A DNA stretch of 64,000 nt from contig JAUIMC010000006.1 in NCBI GenBank assembly GCA_030433215.1, positions 1 through 64,000 of the forward strand, in the 5' to 3' direction. Shown piece after piece: positions 35,882 to 43,982 of the stretch (positions are counted from its first letter, which is position 1; every line of letters starts with the position of its first letter). The position numbers and the translations under genes were made by a program. Source of the DNA: Alphaproteobacteria bacterium (GTDB lineage: Bacteria; Pseudomonadota; Alphaproteobacteria; Caulobacterales; Parvularculaceae). The notes beneath the pieces are model-generated. The model was not told the DNA's origin. It saw only the letters and a list, made by a program, of their open reading frames with translations, and did not search any database.

Positions 35882-36856
35882 ATGAAAAAACGCTACGCCA
35901 TTCCGCTCGGGCTCGCCGCGCTTGTCGCTGCGGCGCTGATCTTCCTGCGCACGCCGGATACGGATCCGGCCGCCATGGAAGCGAAATACGCCAATGAGCA
36001 GTCGCGCTTTGCGCAAGGCCCCGAGGGCTTGCGGGTGCATTACCGCGATCAGGGAAATCCGGACGGCGTTCCCATCGTGCTTCTGCACGGCAATTCCGCA
36101 ACGCTGCACACATGGGAGCCGCTGGTCGAGCGATTGGGCGGCGAATACAGGCTGATCACGCTCACCCTGCCCGGCCACGGACTGACGGGTCCGAACGCCG
36201 ATGATGATTATTCCTTCGCCGGCATGGCCGAGGCCGTCGACGCCGTCATCGAAGACGCCAGGCTCGAGCGTTTCGTTCTCGGCGGCAACTCCATGGGCGG
36301 CTGGATTTCATGGCGCTACGCCCTCGCAAATCCCGAAAGGGTCGATGCGCTGATCCTGCTCGACGCTTCGGGCATGCCGTTGCGGGAAGACGAAACGGCG
36401 CCGGCGCTCAATCTCGGTTTCCGGCTCATGGGCAGCGCCTTTGGACGTTTCATCATCGCCCATTACACGCCGCGTTTTGCGATAGAGACTTCCCTGCGCG
36501 AAAGCGTTGCCAGGGATGACTTCATCGACGACGACATCGTCGACCGGTATTGGGAGCTCTTTCGCGTCAAGGGCAATCGCCGCGCCGCGGGCGCGCGCGC
36601 CGTCGCCGACCGGGAGCCGCAATACGCCGCGCGCATTGGCGACATCGCGGCGCCGGTGCTGATCCTGTGGGGCGCCGAAGACGGGCTCATCCATGCGAGC
36701 GCCGCCCAGACCTTCAAGGAACGCCTGCCGCAGGCGGAAGTCGCCATCTATGAGGGCGTCGGGCACCTGCCCATGGCGGAAGTTCCGGACAGGACCGCAG
36801 CGGATATCGACGCGTTTCTGGACCGCGCGCTTAAATCCGCTTCCGGAACGCCGTGA
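35882..36856 (+). CDS. Alpha/beta hydrolase with N-terminal signal-anchor
   Basis: A 324-residue hydrolase. An N-terminal membrane helix (about 5-22) is followed by VLLHGNSATLHTWEPLVE, TLPGHGLTG, the elbow VLGGNSMGGW, the acid strand ILWGAEDGLIH and the late GHLPMAEVP His. The pattern is of the common fold-1 esterase group (Ser nucleophile). It lies downstream of and divergent to a lipoprotein hydrolase of different subtype. Its 3' end overlaps the convergent methyltransferase gene by 26 bases. Confidence 0.82.
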   Translation: MKKRYAIPLGLAALVAAALIFLRTPDTDPAAMEAKYANEQSRFAQGPEGLRVHYRDQGNPDGVPIVLLHGNSATLHTWEPLVERLGGEYRLITLTLPGHGLTGPNADDDYSFAGMAEAVDAVIEDARLERFVLGGNSMGGWISWRYALANPERVDALILLDASGMPLREDETAPALNLGFRLMGSAFGRFIIAHYTPRFAIETSLRESVARDDFIDDDIVDRYWELFRVKGNRRAAGARAVADREPQYAARIGDIAAPVLILWGAEDGLIHASAAQTFKERLPQAEVAIYEGVGHLPMAEVPDRTAADIDAFLDRALKSASGTP

Positions 36857-37904
36857 TCTTGGTGAGGAAGGCGAGGGTTTCGTCTTCTTTTTGAAGACCC
36901 GCCTCACTGAACAGCGCGGACAAATCCGTCCGGCAATAGCTGTCATAATAAGGCTCGTGAAAACCGCGCGGAAAATTTTCGAGCAGAATGTCGAAACCCG
37001 GCTCGTCGCCATACTGGATGGTGTCGACGTGAATATAGGTTCCGCCGGGCTTCAACAGCCGGGCCGCTTCCGCCGCGACTTGCGCGCGCACTTTCGGCGG
37101 CAATTCATGAAAGAGATAAACGGACGAGACGACATCAAAGGACGCCTCCGGCAGGTCCGTCGCCTCGGCCGGACGTTGAAGATAGGCAACATTCTTCGCC
37201 TCGCCCAGCGCCGTGCGCGCGCGCCCGAGATAGGCGGGCGACAGATCGAGCGCCGTCAGTTTAAGCATCGGCCAGTTGTTGCTGACTTCTTCTAGGAAAC
37301 CGCCGCAGCCACAACCGAGATCGATCAGCGAGGCGCGCGCCGCATCCTTGCCTTCGAGCGCGCGGGCGACAAAGGGCAGCGCCTGCCGCCGCATGGCGGC
37401 GGCGGAGCCGGTGAACAGCGTCTCCACCTGCATGTCGTAGCGCGCGGCGGAGGCGTCCGTCAGCCAGCCATCGGTCTGGTAATGGAAGTTCTGAAGATAA
37501 TAGCGCGGATATTTGTCGCGATGCGCCTCGGTCATGACTTCCGAATGGGAGCGCGCATATTTGCGCCGCGCCACCTTGCGGGCGTCGCGGAAATAATCGC
37601 GGCTTTCGCGCCAGAGTTTCGGAAGCGACGGCGCGCGGCGCAGCTCCGCCGGCATTTTGTAAAGCCCCGCCTCTATGTTTTTCCAATCGCGCTGAAAGAG
37701 GTCGCGGAACGCGCTCTTCAACCGCGTGCGGTCGAGGGGACCGAATTCTTCCGCGTAAGGCGCCTGGCCGGGATCGGTGAGCGGCCCCATCAGCCGGCGG
37801 CCATAGGCGTAATGGCCTGTATACCAGAGCACCCGCGCCGCCTGGGCGGCGCCATAGGCCGCGCGCTTTGCGCTATTGGCAATTGCCGTGTTCAAGGGCG
37901 CCAT
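36831..37904 (-). CDS. Class I SAM-dependent methyltransferase
   Basis: A 357-residue protein. An N-terminal helical part of about 180 residues (with HSEVMTEAHRDKYPRYYLQNFHYQTDGW) leads into a Rossmann domain with SLIDLGCGCGGFLEEV for SAM binding, LTALDLSPAYL and FDVVSSVYLFHELP. The substrate is not predictable. A C-terminal extension of the family is present. The gene is followed on its 5' side by the TrmA-like methyltransferase 3 bases away, suggesting co-transcription in the order tlyA, TrmA-like, this gene. Confidence 0.85.
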   Translation of the reverse strand: MAPLNTAIANSAKRAAYGAAQAARVLWYTGHYAYGRRLMGPLTDPGQAPYAEEFGPLDRTRLKSAFRDLFQRDWKNIEAGLYKMPAELRRAPSLPKLWRESRDYFRDARKVARRKYARSHSEVMTEAHRDKYPRYYLQNFHYQTDGWLTDASAARYDMQVETLFTGSAAAMRRQALPFVARALEGKDAARASLIDLGCGCGGFLEEVSNNWPMLKLTALDLSPAYLGRARTALGEAKNVAYLQRPAEATDLPEASFDVVSSVYLFHELPPKVRAQVAAEAARLLKPGGTYIHVDTIQYGDEPGFDILLENFPRGFHEPYYDSYCRTDLSALFSEAGLQKEDETLAFLTKITAFRKRI

Positions 37905-37907
37905 CGC

Positions 37908-39200
37908 TTATCCTTTCGTGAAAAGCCCGGCAATCTCAACATGGGGCGAAAACACGAACTGATCAACGGGAAGCGCCTGCGACAGACGATACCCGCCCTC
38001 GCGCAACAGAGCGGCGTCGCGGGCGAAACTTTGCGGGTTGCAGGAAACCCCGACGATCACGGGAACCGAGGAGCGCGCCAGCTCCGCCGCCTGGGCCTCG
38101 GCGCCGGCGCGCGGCGGATCGAAGATAGCGGCGCTGTAAATCTTCAGCTCTTCGGCGCGCAAGGGCCGCTCGAATAGATTGCGCGTCCCGGCCTTTACCG
38201 GATGGCGCAACCCGGCGGCGCGCGCCGCAGCGTCGAGCGCGGCGATGGCGGGCGCGTCGGAATCGAAAGCGTCGACGGCGGCGTCCTTTGCAAGGGGCAG
38301 CGAAAACGTCCCGCAGCCTGAAAACAGATCCACAACGTGTTTGGCGCCGTTGAGGTGACGGACCGCGAAATCCGTCAGCGCCGCTTCCCCTTCCCGGCTC
38401 GCCTGTAAAAACCCGCCGGGCGGGACCGGGACTGGAACATTATCGAACCGCACGAAAGGCGCGGCGAATGACGCAACAGGCGCGCCCTCGACCGTCAGGC
38501 GCGTGACGCCGCCGTCGCGCGCCGCCTCTGTGAGCGCGAGAATTTCCGGGCCCGTCAGATCGTCGGCCGCGTCGCCTTCGGAAAAAACCGCATCAACGCC
38601 ATTGTCGCAAAGGGTGACGGCGAGGTCGAAAGCGCGCCAGCGCGCGGGCGCCGCTTGCGCAAGGGCGCGCAAGGCCGACAGCTTTTCGGCGAGCGCGGGC
38701 GCCAGCACCGGGCAATGATCGATATCGACAATCTGTGCAGAGCGGCGCGCATTGAAGCCGAAGACGATCCCCGCCGCCGTCCTTTTCACCGCGAAGCTGG
38801 CGCGCCGGCGCGACGCCGCCGGGCAGGAGTAAAGCGGCGCCACAAGGCTCTCGTCAAAGCCTTCCCGCGCCAGGGCGTCCACAACAAGACTGCGTTTCCA
38901 ACCGCGATAATACTCAGCATCGAGATGTTGCAGGGCGCAGCCGCCGCAGTGTCCGAAATAGTCGCAAACCGGGTCGCCGCGATGAGCGCTCGGCTGAAGC
39001 AGCGTTTCGACTTCGCCGCGCTTGCCCCGGTATGAAATGCGCGCGACATCGCCCGGCGCCGTCAGCGGCGTGAAAACGCGCTCGCCGTCGACATCCGCAA
39101 CACCGTCGCCGCGCGCGCCGACCTCCCCGATGCGGGCTTCGGCGCTCTGAAGCGGCGCCGCTTTCGCGGGTTTTCTTTTATGCTGTCTTCGCCGCGCCAA
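37908..39200 (-). CDS. RNA m5U methyltransferase, TrmA/RumA family
   Basis: A 430-residue RNA methyltransferase. The N-terminal TRAM-like part is followed by an iron-sulfur site CDYFGHCGGC (Cys 79, 85, 88) with a fourth Cys in IDHCPVL, as in RlmD/RumA. The SAM domain has VDLFSGCGTFSLPLA, and the catalytic Cys lies in GVSCNPQSFARD. It probably makes a 5-methyluridine in 23S rRNA or tRNA. The start is TTG 39200, overlapping the tlyA stop by 23 bases; no later ATG is family-consistent. Confidence 0.88.
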   Translation of the reverse strand: MARRRQHKRKPAKAAPLQSAEARIGEVGARGDGVADVDGERVFTPLTAPGDVARISYRGKRGEVETLLQPSAHRGDPVCDYFGHCGGCALQHLDAEYYRGWKRSLVVDALAREGFDESLVAPLYSCPAASRRRASFAVKRTAAGIVFGFNARRSAQIVDIDHCPVLAPALAEKLSALRALAQAAPARWRAFDLAVTLCDNGVDAVFSEGDAADDLTGPEILALTEAARDGGVTRLTVEGAPVASFAAPFVRFDNVPVPVPPGGFLQASREGEAALTDFAVRHLNGAKHVVDLFSGCGTFSLPLAKDAAVDAFDSDAPAIAALDAAARAAGLRHPVKAGTRNLFERPLRAEELKIYSAAIFDPPRAGAEAQAAELARSSVPVIVGVSCNPQSFARDAALLREGGYRLSQALPVDQFVFSPHVEIAGLFTKG

Positions 39201-39903
39201 GCAGAAACTCTTTATTGCCGTCGCCGCCGAGAATGGGGCTGTCGATCAGGCCGAGAATGCGCCACCCTCGCGCTTCTATCCATTGCGCCATATCGTCCGC
39301 AACGGGGTTTGCAAGACCTTCCTTCACCAGTCCGCCCTTGCCGATCCCCTCGCGCCCCACTTCAAATTGCGGTTTGACAAGCGCGGCGAGACGCGCGCCG
39401 GGCGCGGCGAGCGCCATTGCGAAAGGCAGGGCTTTTTTTAGGCTGATGAAACTGACGTCGCAGACAAGAACGTCAATTGGGTCCGGGATGAGCGCGGTCG
39501 TTAAGTCCTTCGCATGAGTCTGTTCGAGATTGACGACATGGCGGTCGCCCGCGATTTTCTCATGCAATTGCCCGCGCCCCACATCGACGGCGTAGACCTT
39601 CGCCGCGCCGGCCCGCAACAAGACATCCGTAAAGCCGCCGGTGGAGGCGCCGAGATCGAGACAGGTTTTCCCGTCCGGATCGATCTCCATGGCGTCGAGG
39701 GCGGCCTCAAGCTTCACCCCGCCCCGGGACACGTAAGGATAAACCGCGCCGGCGACCGAAACCGCGTCGCCTTCGGCGATTTTCTGCGACACCTTTTTCG
39801 CCGCGGCGCCGTTCACGGTGACGAGGCCCGCAGCGATCGCTTCCTGCGCTTTTGCGCGGCTTTCGCTCAGGGCCTGTTGCACGAGATATTGGTCAAGCCG
39901 CAT
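39178..39903 (-). CDS. tlyA: TlyA family rRNA methyltransferase/haemolysin A
   Basis: A 241-residue protein: an N-terminal S4 RNA-binding domain (MRLDQYLVQQALSESRAKAQEAI) and a FtsJ-like SAM domain (CLDLGASTGGFTDVLLRAGA, LVCDVSFISLKKALP). TlyA methylates 16S/23S rRNA 2'-O sites in some bacteria. In many Alphaproteobacteria it is next to dxs and xseB; here dxs lies about 4 kb and xseB about 10 kb upstream on the same strand, so the cluster has been opened. The next gene in transcription order overlaps by 23 bases. Confidence 0.92.
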   Translation of the reverse strand: MRLDQYLVQQALSESRAKAQEAIAAGLVTVNGAAAKKVSQKIAEGDAVSVAGAVYPYVSRGGVKLEAALDAMEIDPDGKTCLDLGASTGGFTDVLLRAGAAKVYAVDVGRGQLHEKIAGDRHVVNLEQTHAKDLTTALIPDPIDVLVCDVSFISLKKALPFAMALAAPGARLAALVKPQFEVGREGIGKGGLVKEGLANPVADDMAQWIEARGWRILGLIDSPILGGDGNKEFLLGAAKTA

Positions 39904-40049
39904 GGCGGAAGACGCCTCCTTCCGCGTCCCGGATGTTATAACAGCAAGCGGGCGGAAAAATCATGCGTCCGCCCCCATATCGGCATAGTCTAAGACCATA
40001 GTTGCTTTCCATATTCATCAGTTGTCATCCGGCTATTCGGAGGCCCGAC

Positions 40050-40850
40050 ATGCTTCGATTTTCATTGCTGAGCGCCGGTTGCGCGCTTTTCCTCGCCGCC
40101 TGCGGCGGTTCCGGCGAGACCGGCCATGCGCCAGGGAACGATGCCGACCCTGCCGCCGGCGATGCGGCGGCGTCTTGCGACGCCGCTTCGGAAGATTGCC
40201 CGGCGCCCGATGAAACGGACAGCCCGGCGAGCGCGCAGCGTTTCGAGGCGCGCGGCAATGAGCCCGGCTGGCTCTTGAAGATCGAGGGCGGCGAGCTTTC
40301 TCTCGTCTGGAATTACGGAGAGGACGAGCTCTCCGCGCCCGTGCCCGCACCCCAAAAAGACGGCGCCGTCACGCGCTATGCGCTTCCCGATGAAAACCTC
40401 ACCGTCACCGCACGCGAAGAAGTCTGCAATGACGACGCCACGGGGATGCCGCACCCCTTCCGCGTTTCCGTCGACATTCGCGGCGAGACGCTCAAAGGCT
40501 GCGGCGGCAAGCCCGCCGCGCTCCTTTCCGGGGAATGGATGGTCGAAGATATCGGCGGCGGCGGGGTGATCGACAATTCCCATGTCACCCTCTCCTTCAG
40601 CGCCGACGGCCGGCTTGCGGGTCTTGGGACCTGCAACAATTACAGCGCCGCCTATACGCTCGGGCCCGAAGGTCTGTCCATCGGCCCGGTGGCGGCGACG
40701 AAAAAGGCCTGTCCTCCGGCGCTGATGACCCAGGAACAGAAGTTTTTCCAAATGTTAACAAAAACGCAGCGCTTTCAAATCGACGAAACCGGCGCGCTGA
40801 TCCTCTCGGGCGGCGGCGGAGCGCGGCTTCTGGCCCGCCGCGCCGGCTGA
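40050..40850 (+). CDS. META domain lipoprotein (with COG3650-like region)
   Basis: A 266-residue protein with lipobox LAAC (Cys 18), so a probable outer-membrane or periplasmic lipoprotein. The central region (RFEARGNEPGWLLKIEGGELSLVWNYGEDEL) resembles COG3650-like membrane proteins, and the C-terminal half is a META domain (SGEWMVEDIGGGGVIDNSHVTLSFSADGRLAGLGTCNNYSAAY). META/HslJ-like domains are linked to heat-shock and novobiocin resistance without clear mechanism. Several Cys pairs may be disulfides. GGAGG lies 7 bases before ATG 40050. Confidence 0.82.
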   Translation: MLRFSLLSAGCALFLAACGGSGETGHAPGNDADPAAGDAAASCDAASEDCPAPDETDSPASAQRFEARGNEPGWLLKIEGGELSLVWNYGEDELSAPVPAPQKDGAVTRYALPDENLTVTAREEVCNDDATGMPHPFRVSVDIRGETLKGCGGKPAALLSGEWMVEDIGGGGVIDNSHVTLSFSADGRLAGLGTCNNYSAAYTLGPEGLSIGPVAATKKACPPALMTQEQKFFQMLTKTQRFQIDETGALILSGGGGARLLARRAG

Positions 40851-40960
40851 ACAGTCTCGCCTGACGCCGCGCGCCCTTCGCGGAACGCTCCGCCTTTCCC
40901 TCGTGTTCCCACGGAACGCAGCTAGCCGGCTCATGCCGCAATACGGAAAGGAGGCGCGAG

Positions 40961-41533
40961 ATGGCCAAGCTAGACAACAAAAAGATCGCAATTCTCGCCG
41001 CAGACGGGTTCGAAGAATCCGAGCTGTTTTCCCCGCTCGAGGCGCTGAAAGAAGCTGGCGCAAAAGTCGATATCGTCTCGATCAAAGGCGGTTCGGTCCA
41101 GGGCTTTCGCCACACTGTCCCGCTTCGGGACATCCGCGTCGACAAGGTCATCAAGGACGCCGACATTAACGACTATGACGGCGTTTTAATCCCCGGCGGA
41201 TTGTTCAACCCGGACGCGCTTCGCCGCGATGAAAAAATCCTCGCTTTCGTGCGCGACGCCTTTGCGAAAAATCTGCCTGTCGCCGCAATCTGTCACGGCC
41301 CGCAGGTGCTGATCAGCGCCGGGGTTGTGGAAGGCCGCAAGATGACCGGCTTCAAAGCCATTCAGATCGATCTCCAGAACGCCGGCGCGGAAGTCAGCGA
41401 CAGCGAAGTCGTCGTGGATGACGGCCTCGTCACCAGTCGCAACCCGGACGATCTGCCGGCGTTCAATAAAAAGATGGTCGAAGAATTCTGCGAAGGCAGA
41501 CACAAGGGTCAGAAAAAATCGGTCGCCGCGTAA
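40961..41533 (+). CDS. DJ-1/PfpI family protein (type 1 glutamine amidotransferase-like)
   Basis: A 190-residue protein with the PfpI nucleophile elbow AICHGPQVLISAGVV, preceded by GVLIPGGLFNPDALR and the early ILAADGFEESELFSPLEAL with the Glu site. PfpI proteins are proteases or deglycases of glyoxal-modified proteins in stress. GGAGG lies 9 bases before ATG 40961. Transcription probably ends at the hairpin just downstream. Confidence 0.92.
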   Translation: MAKLDNKKIAILAADGFEESELFSPLEALKEAGAKVDIVSIKGGSVQGFRHTVPLRDIRVDKVIKDADINDYDGVLIPGGLFNPDALRRDEKILAFVRDAFAKNLPVAAICHGPQVLISAGVVEGRKMTGFKAIQIDLQNAGAEVSDSEVVVDDGLVTSRNPDDLPAFNKKMVEEFCEGRHKGQKKSVAA

Positions 41534-41570
41534 CCCTTCCCGATCTCGCCCCTCGCGCGGCGACTAAAAA

Positions 41571-41598
41571 AAGCCCCGCCTTTTGGCGGGGCTTTTGA
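41571..41598. terminator. Bidirectional terminator between convergent genes
   Basis: AAGCCCCGCC (41571-41580) pairs with GGCGGGGCTT (41585-41594) around a TTTT loop. A run of A lies on the left and T on the right, so it can stop both the PfpI gene and the CTERM gene. Confidence 0.85.
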
Positions 41599-41627
41599 TT
41601 CTTGCCGGTATTCTTCTTTTACGCGGT

Positions 41628-42161
41628 TCAGGCTTTCTTGCGCTTGCGGCCGGCGAAGCCGAAGCCGGCAAGGCCGGTCAGAAGAAGCGCGCCCGCGGCC
41701 GGGATCGGCGTTTCGTAAACCTTGAAAACAAGATCGTTATAGTCGAAGTCGCCGCCATTCGGCAGGTCTTCGAAACTCACCGTGATCGAGCCATCAGGGT
41801 TTTGCGACAGCATCGCGTGAAGAACATTGTCGTAATTGTCCGATGCGAGACCGGTGACGAAGGAAACCGATTTCGACAGGTTGTCGAGACGGAAGTCGAT
41901 CGCTTCACCTGCCGAGAACGATCCGATATTGACCGACGTGCCGATGGGCGCGGTCTGATTGTTCAGGATCGTCGCGCCGGTGTTCACGGAAACGAGATTG
42001 CTGGAATCGGCTGCGGACAAGCCCTCGAACACGACGATGATTTCGCCGCCGTGTGAAGATTCGATTTTGTTGGTGGCCGCATTGATATAGGCGGCGTTTG
42101 CGATGCCGCCTGCGGCCATAACGGCCCCGGCGGCGGCGCCGGCGAATAGTTTCTTGGTCAT
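41628..42161 (-). CDS. Exported protein with VPxxA/PEP-CTERM-like sorting signal, DUF4114-like
   Basis: A 177-residue protein with a signal peptide (GAAAGAVMAAGGIANA). The body carries a DFDYNDLVFKV motif, like the DUF4114 domain of surface proteins. Its C-terminus IPAAGALLLTGLAGFGFAGRKRKK is a second CTERM-class tripartite signal (IPAA, hydrophobic helix, basic end), close to that of the protein at 22561-23304. Together they imply an exosortase elsewhere in the genome. The 201 bases upstream are AT-rich and probably hold its promoter. Confidence 0.82.
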   Translation of the reverse strand: MTKKLFAGAAAGAVMAAGGIANAAYINAATNKIESSHGGEIIVVFEGLSAADSSNLVSVNTGATILNNQTAPIGTSVNIGSFSAGEAIDFRLDNLSKSVSFVTGLASDNYDNVLHAMLSQNPDGSITVSFEDLPNGGDFDYNDLVFKVYETPIPAAGALLLTGLAGFGFAGRKRKKA

Positions 42162-42362
42162 GTACTCAACACTCCTCGGGGCTTAAGCCCGAATACAGCC
42201 GCAGCGTATCAGGCCCCTCAAAGTAAGATCAATTGAATTGAGAGGATAAAGTTCCCGTTAACTATAAATAATTCTGTTTGTTTCTCTTTCGAAATGTATT
42301 TCATCCGCGCCGCGCAACCGGGAGCCGAGCGCCGTGACCGTAAGGAATGCGCGGCGGCGCGG

Positions 42363-43838
42363 TCAGGACGGTTTGCGTCCGGCGCCGCCGACCGCTTCCA
42401 GCGCGCCGACGACGAAATAGACGATCAGCGAGACGAGCACGGAATAAAGGAAATAGCCGGCGATCGGCTCCACATCGCCGGCGAGCACCGCCGACAGGGC
42501 GGGACCGACCGCCATGCCCTCGGCCAGCGCGTCCTTCATCGGCAGGACCAGAAGCGTTGCGAGATTGAACGCGACGCAGGAATAAACGCAGGCGAGCCCC
42601 GCCGCCGGGCCGCCGAAGCGGGTGCGAAGGCCGACCAGCGTCGCAACCACGATGGCGCCCTGCCCGAAAACGGAGGTGAGCGCGATCAGCTCGTAAATGT
42701 CCGACCCGCCAAGCGCCACGGCAAGCGCCCCGACGCCCGCAAACGCAGTGCCGAAACGCGCGATCATCAACTGGCCTTTCTGGCTCGACCGCTCATGCAG
42801 TTTCTTGAGGATGTTGATGGAGATGAGCGACGACACCGCCAGCAGGTTGGAGTCGACCGTCGACAGGATCGCCGAGAACAACGCGCCCACGAAAACGATC
42901 GCCAGCACGGGCGGCAGATACTGAACCGCAATCGCCGGCAGGAAATTGTCGCCGACCGCGCCCGGCACATCGAGATGCGCGCCGGAAAGGCCGATCATCA
43001 CCGGCATCATGCCGATGACCAGATAAAGCCCTGCCGCGGAGAAAGCGGCTCTCTTGGCGATGCTCGACGAGCGCGCGGCGAGAAAGCGGGTGATGACTTC
43101 CTGGGTGACGAGACTGCCGACAATCGGGATCGCCCAGGCGTCAGCGCGCGAGAACAGCGACTCCCCCGGCGCCATGAGACGGAGCTGTTCGGGCTCGATC
43201 GAGCCGACCATGGCTGCAAGACCGCCGAACTGATGCGCCACCACAAGAAACAGAACGGTCACGCCGGCCATCAGGAACAGCCCCTGCACGACATCGGTGA
43301 CGACGTCGCCGATGAGGCCGGCGAACATGCTGTAGAAAATCACGACCCCGGCGGCGGCGAAGAGCGTCAGCACCCCGGGCAAGCCAAGCGTCGTTTCGAG
43401 GATGGCCGCGATCGCCAGGAGCTGCGCCCCGGCCCAGATGATGGAAATGATGACGAGTACGATGGCGGTGACGAATTCGGCGTGCTTGCCGAAACGGTCC
43501 CGAAAGAAATCGGAGATCGTCACATAGCCATGGCTGCGGATCGGCCCGGCGACGAGGAACGCCATGAAGACGAGACACAAGGCGTAGCCGAAGGGCTCGG
43601 CCCGCGCCCCTGAAAGCCCGCCTTCGGCCACCGCGGCGGAAGAGCCCAGCACCGTCTCCGCGCCGAACCAGGTGGCGAAGAGCGATAGAGTGATCGGCAG
43701 GAAGCCGAGCCGGCCGCCGGCGATGTAGTATTCCGTGTCGCTCTTGGTGCCGCGCGCAAACCAGAGGCCGAGCGCGATCTGGAACACAACATAGATCGCG
43801 ATAAAGAAGATCAGTTCACTGCGTTCGAGATCAAGCAC
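42363..43838 (-). CDS. Sodium/solute symporter (SSS family)
   Basis: A 491-residue protein with about 12-13 hydrophobic helices. The features ITLSLFATWFGAETVLGSSAAVAEGGLSGARAEPFGYA, SIISI-type helices and ALFSAILSTVDSNLLAVSSLISI fit the SSS family (Na+-coupled uptake of solutes such as proline, sugars or acetate). The substrate cannot be inferred. It lies on the same strand as dxs but separated by a hairpin terminator, so it has its own promoter. Confidence 0.88.
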   Translation of the reverse strand: MLDLERSELIFFIAIYVVFQIALGLWFARGTKSDTEYYIAGGRLGFLPITLSLFATWFGAETVLGSSAAVAEGGLSGARAEPFGYALCLVFMAFLVAGPIRSHGYVTISDFFRDRFGKHAEFVTAIVLVIISIIWAGAQLLAIAAILETTLGLPGVLTLFAAAGVVIFYSMFAGLIGDVVTDVVQGLFLMAGVTVLFLVVAHQFGGLAAMVGSIEPEQLRLMAPGESLFSRADAWAIPIVGSLVTQEVITRFLAARSSSIAKRAAFSAAGLYLVIGMMPVMIGLSGAHLDVPGAVGDNFLPAIAVQYLPPVLAIVFVGALFSAILSTVDSNLLAVSSLISINILKKLHERSSQKGQLMIARFGTAFAGVGALAVALGGSDIYELIALTSVFGQGAIVVATLVGLRTRFGGPAAGLACVYSCVAFNLATLLVLPMKDALAEGMAVGPALSAVLAGDVEPIAGYFLYSVLVSLIVYFVVGALEAVGGAGRKPS

Positions 43839-43918
43839 CGGCCGGCCCCCGCCATTGCGAAAGCGCTATTCAGCCGCAAATCTCGCCGCTTGGAAAGCGC
43901 AAAATGCGCATACAGAAG

Positions 43919-43946
43919 AAATCCGGCGCGAGACCGCGCCGGATTT
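43919..43946 (-). terminator. Intrinsic terminator downstream of dxs
   Basis: AAATCCGGCGCG (43919-43930) pairs with CGCGCCGGATTT (43935-43946) over a 4-base loop. It lies 37 bases beyond the dxs stop on the minus strand. Confidence 0.75.
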
Positions 43947-43982
43947 CCCGTGTATTGCGTTTGACGAAACGGCCGGCGGCGG

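Noticed and set aside
42294-43613. Plus-strand frame opposite the Na+/solute symporter
   Set aside because: Charged low-complexity sequence; the minus strand has a clear SSS transporter.
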